60,673 bases of DNA from Sedimenticola sp. GTDB lineage: Bacteria > Pseudomonadota > Gammaproteobacteria > Chromatiales > Chromatiaceae. The position numbers and the translations under genes are program-made. Every line of letters starts with the position of its first letter. Within the stretch, counting starts at the first letter, position 1. The stretch is taken from assembly GCA_027008705.1 (NCBI GenBank), contig JALVEB010000197.1:1-60673 (forward strand), given 5' to 3'. Below, in pieces: positions 35,699 through 45,840 of this stretch. Below the pieces are notes generated by a model. That model was not told the DNA's origin. It was given only the letters and a program-made list of their open reading frames with translations, and did no database searches.

Positions 35699-36562
35699 CT
35701 ACCTGCGGGTGGCGTGGAGCAGGACCCAGTCGCCCTGTCGTTCGGAAGTCGGGAAATCGAAATCCGCCGCGTAGGCCATGGAAACCTCTTCAGCCTGTTC
35801 GGCGAGTATCCCCGACAGTAGCAGATCGCCGCCGCGTTTCACAAGCCGGGTCAGCGACGCGCGCAACTCGAGCAGGGTGCTGGCGAGGATATTCGCCATG
35901 ACGAGATCGGCGACCGGCGGCTCGGGGGCCGTGGCGGCATGGATGGCGATGGTATCGCGACAGCCGTTGCGACGGGCGTTGTCGGCGCTCGCCAGCAGGG
36001 CCTGCGGGTCGTGGTCGATGGCATGAACCCGGCGCGCGCCGAGACGCGCCGCGGCGATCGCGAGGATTCCGGAGCCGCAGCCGAAGTCGATCACGTCGCG
36101 AGCGGCGGGCGGATGGGCATCGAGCCAGCGCAGGCACAGCGCGGTGGTCGGGTGGGTGCCGGTGCCGAAGGCCAGCCCGGGATCGAGGTCGATGATCACC
36201 GCATCCGGAGCGTCGACGCGGAAGCCGCTCGGGCGGATCCACAGGCGTTCGCCGAAGCGCATCGGCGCGAAGCGATCCAGCCAGGCGCGCTCCCAGTTCT
36301 GGTCGGCGAGCCATTCGAGCTCGACGCGGGCACCGGCGCGGTCGAGCGCCAGACGCAGGGCCTCGGGATCGGTTTCACCGGGAAACAGGCCGGTCACGCG
36401 GGTTCGCTTCCACAGACGGGTGTCGCCCGGCGCCGGTTCGAGGATCGGCTCGTCGCCGGCGTCGCGGATCGTCACCGACAACGCGCCGAGCTGTTCGAGG
36501 CGCAGCTCGAGCAGCGGGGCGCTGTCGGGGTCGCCGAGAAGATGGGCCTGAAGCCAGGGCAT
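35699..36562 (-). CDS. prmA: Ribosomal protein L11 methyltransferase
   Basis: PrmA trimethylates ribosomal protein L11 using S-adenosylmethionine. The 287-residue protein has the N-terminal L11-recognition domain and a C-terminal Rossmann methyltransferase with GLAFGTGTHPTTALCL, VIDFGCGSGILAIAAA and the NPPY-like VMANILASTLLEL. Length matches E. coli PrmA (about 293). It follows accC by seven bases in the operon, a common arrangement. Confidence 0.97.
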   Translation of the reverse strand: MPWLQAHLLGDPDSAPLLELRLEQLGALSVTIRDAGDEPILEPAPGDTRLWKRTRVTGLFPGETDPEALRLALDRAGARVELEWLADQNWERAWLDRFAPMRFGERLWIRPSGFRVDAPDAVIIDLDPGLAFGTGTHPTTALCLRWLDAHPPAARDVIDFGCGSGILAIAAARLGARRVHAIDHDPQALLASADNARRNGCRDTIAIHAATAPEPPVADLVMANILASTLLELRASLTRLVKRGGDLLLSGILAEQAEEVSMAYAADFDFPTSERQGDWVLLHATRR

Positions 36563-36569
36563 GGCGCGC

Positions 36570-37910
36570 CTACAAGCCGAGCTTCTTCTCGAGGTAGTGG
36601 ATGTTCATGCCACCCTCGGCGAAGGTCGAGTCGCGCAGGATATCCTGTTGCAGCGGGATGTTGGTCTTGATGCCGTCGATGACCATTTCGCCGAGCGCGG
36701 TGCGCATCCGCGCCAGCGCCGATTCGCGAGTGTCGCCATGAGCGATCAGCTTGCCGATCATCGAGTCGTAGTGCGGCGGTACCTTGTAGCCGCTGTAGAT
36801 ATGGCTGTCGATGCGGATCCCGGGGCCGCCGGCGAAGTGCACCGATTTCAGCGTTCCCGGACACGGCATGAAGTTGTCGGGATCCTCGGCATTGATGCGG
36901 CACTCGATCGCATGGCCGTCGATGCCGATGTCTTCCTGACGGTAGGCCAGCGGCAGGCCGCTGGCGATGCGGATCTGCTCGCGCACGATGTCGACGCCGG
37001 TGATCATCTCGGTCACCGGGTGTTCGACCTGCACCCGGGTGTTCATCTCGATGAAGTAGAATTCGCCGTTCTCGTACAGGAATTCGAAGGTGCCGGCGCC
37101 GCGATAGCCGATGCGTCGGCAGGCCGCGGCGCAAACCTCGCCCATGCGCGCGCGAGTCTCGGCGTCGATGCCGGGGGCGGGCGCCTCTTCGACCACTTTT
37201 TGGTGGCGGCGCTGCATCGAGCAGTCGCGCTCGCCGAGGTGGATCGCGTTGCCGTGGGTATCGGCGAGCACTTGAAACTCGATATGGCGAGGGTTCTCGA
37301 GGAACTTCTCCATGTACAGCGTATCGTTGCCGAAGGCATTCTTGGCCTCGGCCTTGGTCAATGCGATCGCCGAAAGCAGCGTGGCCTCGGAGTAGACCAC
37401 GCGCATGCCGCGCCCGCCGCCGCCGCCGGCGGCCTTGATGATGACCGGGTAGCCGATCCGCTGGGCGAGCCGCAGGGTGCGCTCGTTGTCGTGGTCGAGC
37501 GGGCCGTCGGAGCCGGGCACGCAGGGCACGCCGGCAGCCTTCATCGCCTCGATCGCGGTGATCTTGTCGCCCATCTGGCGGATCGTCTCCGGGCGCGGTC
37601 CGATGAAGATGAAGCCGGAGTTCTCGACGCGCTCGGCGAAGTCGGCGTTCTCGGAGAGAAAGCCGTAGCCGGGGTGGATGGCCTCGGCGCTGGTGACCTC
37701 GGCGGCCGAGATCAGCGCCGGCACGTTGAGGTAGCTCTCCGCCGACGGCGCGGGGCCGATGCAGACCGATTCATCGGCCAGGCGCACATGTTTCAGATCC
37801 CGGTCGGCATCGGAATGCACGGCGACGGTATGGATGCCGAGCTCCTTGCAGGCGCGCAGGATGCGCAGCGCGATTTCGCCCCGGTTGGCGATGACGATTT
37901 TATTGATCAT
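36570..37910 (-). CDS. accC: Acetyl-CoA carboxylase, biotin carboxylase subunit
   Basis: AccC carboxylates biotin on AccB using ATP and bicarbonate, the first half-reaction of fatty-acid synthesis. The 446-residue ATP-grasp protein begins [20 protein letters not shown] and has the glycine-rich ATP loop [35 protein letters not shown] and [19 protein letters not shown]. It is seven bases downstream of accB, forming the standard accBC unit. Active in the cytoplasm with AccA and AccD encoded elsewhere. Confidence 0.98.
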   Translation of the reverse strand: MINKIVIANRGEIALRILRACKELGIHTVAVHSDADRDLKHVRLADESVCIGPAPSAESYLNVPALISAAEVTSAEAIHPGYGFLSENADFAERVENSGFIFIGPRPETIRQMGDKITAIEAMKAAGVPCVPGSDGPLDHDNERTLRLAQRIGYPVIIKAAGGGGGRGMRVVYSEATLLSAIALTKAEAKNAFGNDTLYMEKFLENPRHIEFQVLADTHGNAIHLGERDCSMQRRHQKVVEEAPAPGIDAETRARMGEVCAAACRRIGYRGAGTFEFLYENGEFYFIEMNTRVQVEHPVTEMITGVDIVREQIRIASGLPLAYRQEDIGIDGHAIECRINAEDPDNFMPCPGTLKSVHFAGGPGIRIDSHIYSGYKVPPHYDSMIGKLIAHGDTRESALARMRTALGEMVIDGIKTNIPLQQDILRDSTFAEGGMNIHYLEKKLGL

Positions 37911-37917
37911 GGCGGAT

Positions 37918-38382
37918 TCAGGCGATGACGAAAAGCGGCTGGTCGTATTCGACCGGCTGGCCGTTTTCGACGAGGATCTTCTTCACCGTGCCGGCGATGT
38001 CGGATTCGATCTGGTTGAGGATCTTCATCGCCTCGATGATGCACAGGGTGTCGCCGACCGCGACACTGTCGCCCTCCTCGACGAACGGGTTGGCGCCGGG
38101 CGACGGCGCGCGGTAGAAGGTGCCGACCATCGGCGAGCGGATCAGGTGCCCCTCGATCGGCTCCTCGACCTCGCAACTCTCGCCGGCGGGGGGCGGCTCG
38201 GGTGGGGGCGGCGGTGGCGCGATCGCCGGCGCCGCGGCCGCCGCCGGTGGCGCGGCGATCACCGGCGCGACCGCGCTGGCGCGGCTGATGCGCACCGATT
38301 CCTCGCCCTCGTGGATCTCGATCTCGGCGACGTCGGATTCTTCCAGCAGCTCGATCAGTTTCTTGATTTTACGGATGTCCAT
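37918..38382 (-). CDS. accB: Acetyl-CoA carboxylase, biotin carboxyl carrier protein
   Basis: AccB carries the covalently bound biotin. The 154-residue protein has the N-terminal helix ([20 protein letters not shown]), an Ala/Pro-rich flexible linker (about residues 40-70) and the C-terminal biotinyl domain with the biotinylation motif EAMKIL in [17 protein letters not shown] thumb segment ([15 protein letters not shown]) is present as in E. coli. It is located between aroQ and accC. Confidence 0.98.
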   Translation of the reverse strand: MDIRKIKKLIELLEESDVAEIEIHEGEESVRISRASAVAPVIAAPPAAAAAPAIAPPPPPPEPPPAGESCEVEEPIEGHLIRSPMVGTFYRAPSPGANPFVEEGDSVAVGDTLCIIEAMKILNQIESDIAGTVKKILVENGQPVEYDQPLFVIA

Positions 38383-38400
38383 GGGTGACCTCGTTCGGTT

Positions 38401-38850
38401 TCAGGGGCTCGACAACGTCCGCGCGGCGGCGCTCAACGCCAGCGAATAGCCCTGGGTGCCGAGCCCGGCGATGACGCCGACGGCGATGTCCGACAGATAG
38501 GAATGTCGGCGGAAGGGTTCGCGCGCATGCACGTTGGAGATATGGATCTCGATGAAGGGGATGGCGGTGCCGAGCAGGGCGTCGCGCAGCGCGATGCTGG
38601 TGTGCGTGAACGCGGCCGGATTGATCAGGATGAAGGCGACCCCCTCGGCGGCGGCGGCATGGATACGCTCGACCAGGCGGTGCTCGGCGTTGCTCTGGAA
38701 GCAGTCCAGCGCGAGACCGAGGGCCTCGGCCTCGCCTTGCAGGCGTGCCTCGACGTCGCGCAGGGTATCGGCGCCATAGATTCCGGGCTCGCGCGTGCCG
38801 AGCAGATTCAGGTTTGGGCCGTTGAGCAGAAGCAAGTGGGGTCGGGACAC
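38401..38850 (-). CDS. aroQ: Type II 3-dehydroquinate dehydratase
   Basis: AroQ dehydrates 3-dehydroquinate in the shikimate pathway. The 149-residue product has the family N-terminus [20 protein letters not shown], the catalytic Tyr and Arg in that segment, [20 protein letters not shown] and the [14 protein letters not shown] block with catalytic His. I infer a GTG start at 38850 just before SRPHLL; no clear Shine-Dalgarno is seen and the track ATG at 38946 would add an atypical extension. It starts the accBC section of the operon. Confidence 0.94.
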   Translation of the reverse strand: MSRPHLLLLNGPNLNLLGTREPGIYGADTLRDVEARLQGEAEALGLALDCFQSNAEHRLVERIHAAAAEGVAFILINPAAFTHTSIALRDALLGTAIPFIEIHISNVHAREPFRRHSYLSDIAVGVIAGLGTQGYSLALSAAARTLSSP

Positions 38851-38886
38851 GGTTCGGGTTGCGCTGGGTGTCGGAAAACAGGCGTA

Positions 38887-38915
38887 ATTGTCGCGAAACG
38901 GCAGGAAAAAGTCTA
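38887..38915 (-). promoter_or_regulatory. Candidate sigma-70 promoter upstream of aroQ
   Basis: Reading leftward, TAGACT (4/6 to the -35 consensus) and GACAAT (4/6 to the -10) are separated by exactly 17 bases. Transcription would start about 30 bases before the aroQ GTG. This would give aroQ-accBC its own promoter within the longer leftward gene series. Confidence 0.45.
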
Positions 38916-39015
38916 TAAAATGTTTGCCGGGAAAGCGCTCACCCATGGCAGAGGGTGCCGCCGCGACTGGCCGTTTCTTCCGGAAAACGCCGTCAATGTC
39001 CTTCCCCAGGCCGAC

Positions 39016-39558
39016 TCAGCGCGCGCCGGCGAGCAGCGGCGCCACGACCGCCTTCCGTCGAGCCGCCTCCCAGGCCCCGACATGGGTGGCGACCAATCGT
39101 CCCTGGCGGTTGAAGACCGCCGTGAACGGCAGTCTGCGCAGGCGGTCGCCGAGGCGCCGGGCGAGCTCGGCGCCTCGCATGTCAGCGACCAGCAGCGGGT
39201 AATCGATATCCATGTCCTGGCCGAAGATCGCGATCGCCGAGGCGGTATCGAGGCCGATGCCGACGATGCGCAGCCCGCGATCGTGGTCGCGCTCGTATTC
39301 CCGTTGCAGCTCGAGCATCTCGTCGATACAGGTCTCGCACCAGGTCGCCCAGAAATACAGCACGACGACGTTGCCGGCCCATTCGGCATTGTTGTGCATC
39401 TCGCCCCACGGATCCGGAAAGCGGAAATCCGGCAGGGCGTGGTAGTAATCGGCGCCCGGGCGATGCGCGCGCTGGTCCAGCCATTTCACCAGATAGGCGC
39501 CGCTGCCGCCGAGGATGAAGACGATCACCGCGAGCAGGCCGAGGGTGCGTGGGTGCAT
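39016..39558 (-). CDS. TlpA/ResA-like thiol-disulfide oxidoreductase, membrane-anchored
   Basis: The 180-residue protein has an N-terminal anchor (LGLLAVIVFILGGSGAYLV) and a thioredoxin fold with active site WCETC inside VVVLYFWATWCETCIDE. TlpA-like proteins reduce periplasmic disulfides, often in cytochrome c maturation or copper delivery. The ATG at 39558 overlaps the dsbD stop by one base (TGATG), so DsbD is the likely electron donor. The track start is one codon earlier (TTG). Substrate is unknown. Confidence 0.9.
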   Translation of the reverse strand: MHPRTLGLLAVIVFILGGSGAYLVKWLDQRAHRPGADYYHALPDFRFPDPWGEMHNNAEWAGNVVVLYFWATWCETCIDEMLELQREYERDHDRGLRIVGIGLDTASAIAIFGQDMDIDYPLLVADMRGAELARRLGDRLRRLPFTAVFNRQGRLVATHVGAWEAARRKAVVAPLLAGAR

Positions 39559-41906
39559 CAAGGCACCCGCTGGATCTGATCGCGGAACGGCTTCGCTTTC
39601 ATGAAGCCGACCACGCGCAAGGCCTTGCGTTCACGGCCGTCGCTGCCGAAGAACAGGATCGCCGGCGGGCCGGGGATCGCGAAACGCTTCATCAGCGCCT
39701 TGTCGCGCTCGTCGTTGGCGGTGACATCGGCCTGGAGCACGACGAAGTCCGACAATGCCTGGATGACCGCCGGATCGGAAAAGGTATCGCGCTCCATCTC
39801 CTTGCACGAGACGCACCAGTCGGCGTAGAAATCCAGCATCACCTTTTTTCCCTGGGCGCTGGCCGCGGCGACCATGCGATCGAGATCGGCCGGGGATTCG
39901 ACCCGCCGCATTCGCAGGTGCGCCGCCGTGCCGCTCGCGCCGCCAGCGCTGGCGGCGAAGCCGACGCCGCGCAGTGGCTGAACGGTGTCCTTGCCGCCGG
40001 TCGCGACGCCGACCAGCATCAGCGCGCCATAGATCAGCAGCGCGAGACCGAATCCCTTCCACAGCTTGCGCCAGCCCGAAGCGCCCTCGGCGAGCGGCTC
40101 GAGCGCGCCCAGATAGACCGCCGAACAGATCAGCAGCAGCCCCCACAGCAGCATTGCGACGCTCGGACTGACGATGCGTTCGAGCAGCAGGATGGCGACC
40201 GCGAGCAGACCGACCCCGAAGAACGCCTTGATGGCGTCCATCCACGGGCCGGCCTTCGGCAACAGCTTGCCGGCCGAGGTGCCGAGCAGGATCAACGGCG
40301 CGCCCATGCCGAGGCCGAGCATGAACAGCGCGAGACCGCCAAGCACCGGATCCTGGGTCTGACCGATGTAGATCAGCGCGCCGGCCAGCGGCGGGGCGAC
40401 GCATGGCCCGACGATCAATGCCGAGAGAAAGCCCATGATCGCGACGCCGACCAGATGGCCGCCCTGCTGGCGGTTGCTGACGGCGGTCAGTTTGCTTTGC
40501 AGGTTGCTGGGCAGCTGGAGTTCGTAGAACCCGAACATCGACAGCGCCAGCAGCACGAAGAGCAGAGCGAACAGGCCGAGAATCCACGGGTTCTGAAACG
40601 CGGCCTGAAGATTGGCGCCGAAGAGCCCGGCGATGACGCCGGCGACGGTATAGGTCAGCGCCATCGCGACGACATAGACCAGCGACAACACCAGCCCCTT
40701 GCGCACCGTGATATCGGTTCCCTGGCCGGCGATGATGCCGGACAGGATCGGGATCATCGGGAAAACGCAGGGGGTCAGCGAAAGCAGCAGGCCGAAGCCG
40801 AAGAAGCTCAACGCGATCCACCAGGCGTTGCCGCCGCCGAGCAGCGCGGCGACCCGGTCCTGCTCCGACAGGGCCGGCCCTTCGGCTGGCGCGCCCGGGG
40901 GGGCGGTCGGAGTCGACATGGTGGTCGTGGTGGACGCGGGGGTGGCGTCGAGCTCGTCGGCGCTGTCGACCGGCGGCAGCAACAGCTTCACCTCGCGCCG
41001 CTGCGGCGGGTAGCAGATGCCGCGTTCGGCGCAACCCTGGTACGAGACTTTCAGCGTCGCCCCGGTCTCGCCGGTGGCGCCGCGTAACAGCGGGATGTCG
41101 ATGTCCAGCGCGTGATGATAGACCGCCACGTCACCGCTTTCGCCGCTCGGCAGGATCGCGTTCTTCTTGATCTCGGGCGGCGGCATCCGCCAGGGTCCGA
41201 GGCGGGTGGCGGTGGCCTCCAGCGCGATCTTGATTCGATCCTGATAGAGATAGGTGCCATCGGCGATGTCCCAGTGCAGGTGCAGGGTGCGCGGATCCTT
41301 CAGGCCCGCCCGGAAGCGGTAGGCCTGCTCCACCGGCTGCACGTCGTCCCCGGCCAGGCCCAGATCGTCGCCCAGGACGCCGAGCGAAGCGAGCGCCTTG
41401 CCTTCTTTCGCGGGCGAGGCGAGCGGCGACAACTGGGTGGGTTCGTCGGTTTTCGAGCCGGCAGGGGCGGGCAGGGTGATGTGAAAGCGCCGGTGTTGCG
41501 GCGGATAACACAGTCCACCATCGGCGCAGCCCTGGTAGACCGCCTCGATGGTGAGCTCGCGACCGGCGCTGCTCTCGATCGGCAGCTCGACCGAGGCGTG
41601 GTGATGATAGACCTCGAGGTGGCCGAAGAACGGATCGTCCTTGGGTTCGGCCGGCGAGAGGCGCGGCTCGCCGAGGATTGCATCACCATCCGGCGCATCG
41701 AAGCGGAACTTGCTCTTGTAGAGATAGTAGCCGTCGGCGATATGCCACTCGATGCGCGCGCTATCGGCGTGGACTGCCTTGATTTCCGGCCGGAAGGCCT
41801 CATCTACCGGGAGGAAGTCCTGATCCGCGAACAGACGGTTGGGAAGCAAGGAGGCGAGGCCGGCGAGCAGCGCAATGATCAATCGATGGTGCATTGATTC
41901 ATCCAT
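39558..41906 (-). CDS. dsbD: Thiol-disulfide interchange protein DsbD with two tandem N-terminal alpha domains
   Basis: DsbD carries electrons from cytosolic thioredoxin to periplasmic disulfide isomerases and TlpA-like proteins. At 782 residues it is about 200 longer than E. coli DsbD because the periplasmic alpha domain occurs twice: both copies end in the redox pair, YQGCADGGLCYPP (Cys127, Cys133) and YQGCAERGICYPP (Cys292, Cys298). The eight-helix core keeps its two cysteines (SLTPCVFP and VGPCVAPP), and the C-terminal thioredoxin domain has ADWCVSCKEM. The start is the ATG at 41906 or the internal ATG at 41894, either within the end of cutA; residue numbers follow the longer form. Confidence 0.95.
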   Translation of the reverse strand: MDESMHHRLIIALLAGLASLLPNRLFADQDFLPVDEAFRPEIKAVHADSARIEWHIADGYYLYKSKFRFDAPDGDAILGEPRLSPAEPKDDPFFGHLEVYHHHASVELPIESSAGRELTIEAVYQGCADGGLCYPPQHRRFHITLPAPAGSKTDEPTQLSPLASPAKEGKALASLGVLGDDLGLAGDDVQPVEQAYRFRAGLKDPRTLHLHWDIADGTYLYQDRIKIALEATATRLGPWRMPPPEIKKNAILPSGESGDVAVYHHALDIDIPLLRGATGETGATLKVSYQGCAERGICYPPQRREVKLLLPPVDSADELDATPASTTTTMSTPTAPPGAPAEGPALSEQDRVAALLGGGNAWWIALSFFGFGLLLSLTPCVFPMIPILSGIIAGQGTDITVRKGLVLSLVYVVAMALTYTVAGVIAGLFGANLQAAFQNPWILGLFALLFVLLALSMFGFYELQLPSNLQSKLTAVSNRQQGGHLVGVAIMGFLSALIVGPCVAPPLAGALIYIGQTQDPVLGGLALFMLGLGMGAPLILLGTSAGKLLPKAGPWMDAIKAFFGVGLLAVAILLLERIVSPSVAMLLWGLLLICSAVYLGALEPLAEGASGWRKLWKGFGLALLIYGALMLVGVATGGKDTVQPLRGVGFAASAGGASGTAAHLRMRRVESPADLDRMVAAASAQGKKVMLDFYADWCVSCKEMERDTFSDPAVIQALSDFVVLQADVTANDERDKALMKRFAIPGPPAILFFGSDGRERKALRVVGFMKAKPFRDQIQRVP

Positions 41907-42199
41907 TCTAGATAGGAAGAAAGGCCGTCGACGATGGGCAGCGCGATCAGCTCGGGCACCTCGTAGGGGTGTAGTTCCGCAAGCCGTTCGCGCAGCGCGT
42001 CGAAACGAGTCCGGGTGGTTTTCATTATCATAAGGACTTCGGGGTCTTCATGCAGTTCCCCGCGCCAGCGGTAGAGCGAGTGGACGCCGGGCAGCAGGTT
42101 GACGCAGGCGGCAAGCCGCTCGTCGAGCAGTTGGCGCGCCAGCTCCCGCGCGCGGTCGCTGTCGGGCATCGTCGAAAGGGCGAGCAATGGTTCGGACAT
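41879..42199 (-). CDS. cutA: Divalent-cation tolerance protein CutA
   Basis: CutA1 is a small trimeric cytosolic protein linked to copper tolerance, with uncertain mechanism. The 106-residue product has the family blocks ACVNLLPGVHSLYRWRGELH, EVLMIMKTT and LHPYEVPELIALPI. The ATG at 42199 is chosen since it begins the typical N-terminus. Its 3' end overlaps the dsbD start, matching the well-known cutA-dsbD pairing. Confidence 0.95.
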   Translation of the reverse strand: MSEPLLALSTMPDSDRARELARQLLDERLAACVNLLPGVHSLYRWRGELHEDPEVLMIMKTTRTRFDALRERLAELHPYEVPELIALPIVDGLSSYLEWMNQCTID

Positions 42200-42252
42200 G
42201 ATTTTCCCGTGATACTGCATTACCCGTGGCGAAGCGGGTGCTTGCGCCCGCT

Positions 42253-42332
42253 GTATACTCGTCGCCCATGGGTTTTCGGATTTTCGAGGCCGTTCCTCGC
42301 GCCCGTGGGCAAGGCGCGGAAACGAGTCATAG
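42253..42332. repeat. Palindromic repeat family A, copy 4
   Basis: GTATACTCGTCGCCCATGGG through CGCGGAAACGAGTCATAG is nearly identical to copy 2. A further core CAACGCCCACGGGTGCGAGG lies at about 42358, resembling copy 1. The element sits in the 320-base gap between divergent cutA and fxsA; the rest of that gap shows no ORF or clear promoter. Confidence 0.75.
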
Positions 42333-42520
42333 CCCATTTCTATGGCGAGTTTCCGCAACAACGCCCACGGGTGCGAGGCGTATCGCTTCGAGAGTGTAGC
42401 CTTACGCGCCTCACTTGTGTATCGCTCTGTTGCACTGATGGCGCCCGCCGGTTCGTTTCGGCGCCAGAGCGTTTTGATTTTCGGCTGGTGCGCCAGCGTA
42501 ATCCCGACAGGTCCGCTTCC

Positions 42521-42976
42521 ATGATCAATCCTCTTCCGCTTCTTTTATTGTTGTTTCTCATTGCGCCGGCCATCGAGCTCTATCTGATGATCCAGGTTGG
42601 CAGCCGCATCGGCGCCGGTCCCACGGTGTTGCTGGTATTGTTCACCGCGGTGCTCGGCGGCTTGTTGGTGCGCATGCAGGGGCTGTCGACCCTGAACCGC
42701 GTGCGGCGCACCCTGGCGCGGGGCGAGGCGCCGGCGCTGGAGATGCTCGAGGGCGTGGCCCTGGCGCTCGCCGGCGTGTTGCTGTTTCTGCCGGGCTTCG
42801 TGACCGACACTGCCGGTTTCCTGTTGCTCGTGCCGCCGCTGCGTCGCTGGTTGGTGATGCGCTGGGTGAGCGCCCCGGGCCGGCGCGTCGGGCTGCATGC
42901 CACCATCGACGGCGAGGCGCGGCGGGTGGGGGCGGGGCGCATCATCGATGCCGAGAGCCGCCGTGACGACGACTGA
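42521..42976 (+). CDS. fxsA: FxsA-family inner-membrane protein
   Basis: The 151-residue protein has three to four hydrophobic segments (PLPLLLLLFLIAPAIELYLM, VLLVLFTAVLGGLLVRMQG, VALALAGVLLFLPGFVTDTA GFLLL) followed by a basic cytosolic tail, matching FxsA (YtfZ-like). In E. coli overexpressed FxsA reduces exclusion of phage T7 by the F plasmid. The normal function is unknown. It precedes groES as in many gammaproteobacteria, but the groE promoter lies between them, so it is likely transcribed separately. Confidence 0.92.
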   Translation: MINPLPLLLLLFLIAPAIELYLMIQVGSRIGAGPTVLLVLFTAVLGGLLVRMQGLSTLNRVRRTLARGEAPALEMLEGVALALAGVLLFLPGFVTDTAGFLLLVPPLRRWLVMRWVSAPGRRVGLHATIDGEARRVGAGRIIDAESRRDDD

Positions 42977-43016
42977 GACGGGTTCTTCCCCTCTCGAAAA
43001 AATTTCTTGCGCCTCT

Positions 43017-43045
43017 CTTGACTCCACCGGTTTTGCCCCTATTAT
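43017..43045 (+). promoter_or_regulatory. groE promoter (sigma-70, possibly also sigma-32)
   Basis: TTGACT and TATTAT are spaced 16 bases apart, a good sigma-70 promoter. The same region reads CTTGACT-N12-CCCCTATT, similar to a sigma-32 heat-shock promoter. The -10 element abuts the CIRCE operator. Confidence 0.65.
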
Positions 43046-43071
43046 TAGCACTCACATTTAGCGAGTGCTAG
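43045..43071 (+). promoter_or_regulatory. CIRCE operator for HrcA
   Basis: TTAGCACTC-N9-GAGTGCTAG matches the CIRCE inverted repeat with only the last base off the TTAGCACTC-N9-GAGTGCTAA consensus. HrcA binding here would repress groESL at normal temperature. The hrcA gene is not in the window. Confidence 0.93.
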
Positions 43072-43121
43072 CAAAAGGCGCTCGGGTTCGATGCACTAAC
43101 CACAATTGGAGAAAGGTCCCC

Positions 43122-43412
43122 ATGAAGATTCGTCCATTGCACGACCGCGTCGTCGTTCGTCGCCAGGAAGAAGAGCGCACCACCGCCGGTGGCATCGTTC
43201 TGCCGGACAGCGCAACCGAGAAGCCCGCGCAAGGCGAGGTCATCGCCGCCGGCAACGGCAAACTGCTCGAGAACGGCGACGTTCGTCCGCTGGATGTCAA
43301 GGTCGGTGACAAGGTGTTGTTCGGCAAATACGCCGGCAACGAGGTCACCATCGATGGCGAGGATCTGCTCGTGATGCGCGAAGACGACATCATGGGCGTG
43401 ATCGAAAGCTGA
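43122..43412 (+). CDS. groES: Co-chaperonin GroES
   Basis: GroES caps the GroEL ring. The 96-residue protein shows [20 protein letters not shown], the mobile loop [15 protein letters not shown] and the C-terminal [14 protein letters not shown]. The ATG at 43122 follows AAAGG by a short spacer; the track start at 43065 lies inside the CIRCE operator and is rejected. It is followed 50 bases later by groEL. Confidence 0.99.
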   Translation: MKIRPLHDRVVVRRQEEERTTAGGIVLPDSATEKPAQGEVIAAGNGKLLENGDVRPLDVKVGDKVLFGKYAGNEVTIDGEDLLVMREDDIMGVIES

Positions 43413-43447
43413 TCCGCAACGCGGACCAACCGACAGAATCTTTGTAA

Positions 43448-45112
<1,665 letters not shown>

Positions 45113-45151
45113 GCGCCCCATCCGTGACCCCGGCGCTTCCGGCGCCAAGTG

Positions 45152-45180
45152 AAAAAGCCCCGCTTCGGCGGGGCTTTTTT
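45152..45180 (+). terminator. Intrinsic terminator of groESL
   Basis: AAAAAGCCCCGC-TTCG-GCGGGGCTTTTTT is a strong stem with a UUCG tetraloop and flanking A- and T-runs, so it can terminate both groESL and the converging comEA-like gene. Confidence 0.95.
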
Positions 45181-45188
45181 CGTCTGGG

Positions 45189-45701
45189 CTATTTCTTCTC
45201 TTTCCGTGATCGGGTGTTATTGCTTTCCGTCCGCGCCTTTTTGGTTTTGGACTTCTTTTTGGTCTTTTTCTTGATCTTCTTTTCGACCTTTGCCGTCTTG
45301 ACGGGCTCGAAGGGCCGCAGTCGCCTGGCTTGCGCCGGCTTTGGAGCGGTGGAAGCGCCCGTCCGGCGGCTCGAGGCCGGGCTGCGCGCGTGTCTTGTCG
45401 TCGAGGCGGCTTTCCCGCCGCCCCGGGTGATTCCGCCGCTCAAGGACAGCTCGCGGCGGTTTTTCCGCAGGGTCGCTTCACCGATCCCCGGGACGTTCAT
45501 CAAATCCTCGATCTTGCGGAATGGCCCGTGCTTGCGGCGATAATCGATGATGGCCCGGGCCTTGACCGGGCCGATGCCATGCAGGTTCTGTTGCAGCGCG
45601 GCCGCGTCGGCCTTGTTGATATCGACCTTCGCCGCCCAGCCGGCCGGGGCGAGGCCGACGAGCAGGAAGATGCCGAGGATGAAGAGAAATTTGCGTATCA
45701 T
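45189..45701 (-). CDS. ComEA-like helix-hairpin-helix protein with lysine-rich tail
   Basis: A 170-residue exported protein: signal peptide (MIRKFLFILGIFLLVGLAPA GWAA), a double helix-hairpin-helix DNA-binding domain (KVDINKADAAALQQNLHGIG and IEDLMNVPGIGEATLRKN), then a long basic tail with KKIKKKTKKKSKTKKA and a charged end. ComEA proteins bind incoming DNA in the periplasm during transformation, and short forms of unclear role are common. Usual short homologues stop soon after the HhH domain, so the Lys-rich extension is unusual. The ATG at 45701 follows AGGAGG; the track start seven codons upstream is rejected. Confidence 0.87.
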   Translation of the reverse strand: MIRKFLFILGIFLLVGLAPAGWAAKVDINKADAAALQQNLHGIGPVKARAIIDYRRKHGPFRKIEDLMNVPGIGEATLRKNRRELSLSGGITRGGGKAASTTRHARSPASSRRTGASTAPKPAQARRLRPFEPVKTAKVEKKIKKKTKKKSKTKKARTESNNTRSRKEKK

Positions 45702-45840
45702 GGATCGCCTCCTGTGGTTCATGGTTTCCCACGGTGGGTGGGGACAGGCGAATACTGGCCTCGTCGCGGGATAGAAGCAAGTAGGGCAACGAGGGCCTCG
45801 GGGGCGCGAGGCGGGCCAGGGGATTTCCCGGAGGATCGAT

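Noticed and set aside
36561-37928. Plus-strand ORF of 455 codons
   Set aside because: Antisense shadow of accC, which has complete biotin carboxylase motifs.
39549-41087. Plus-strand ORF of 512 codons with Gln/Asp/Arg-rich sequence
   Set aside because: Antisense shadow of dsbD; low-complexity and no domain.
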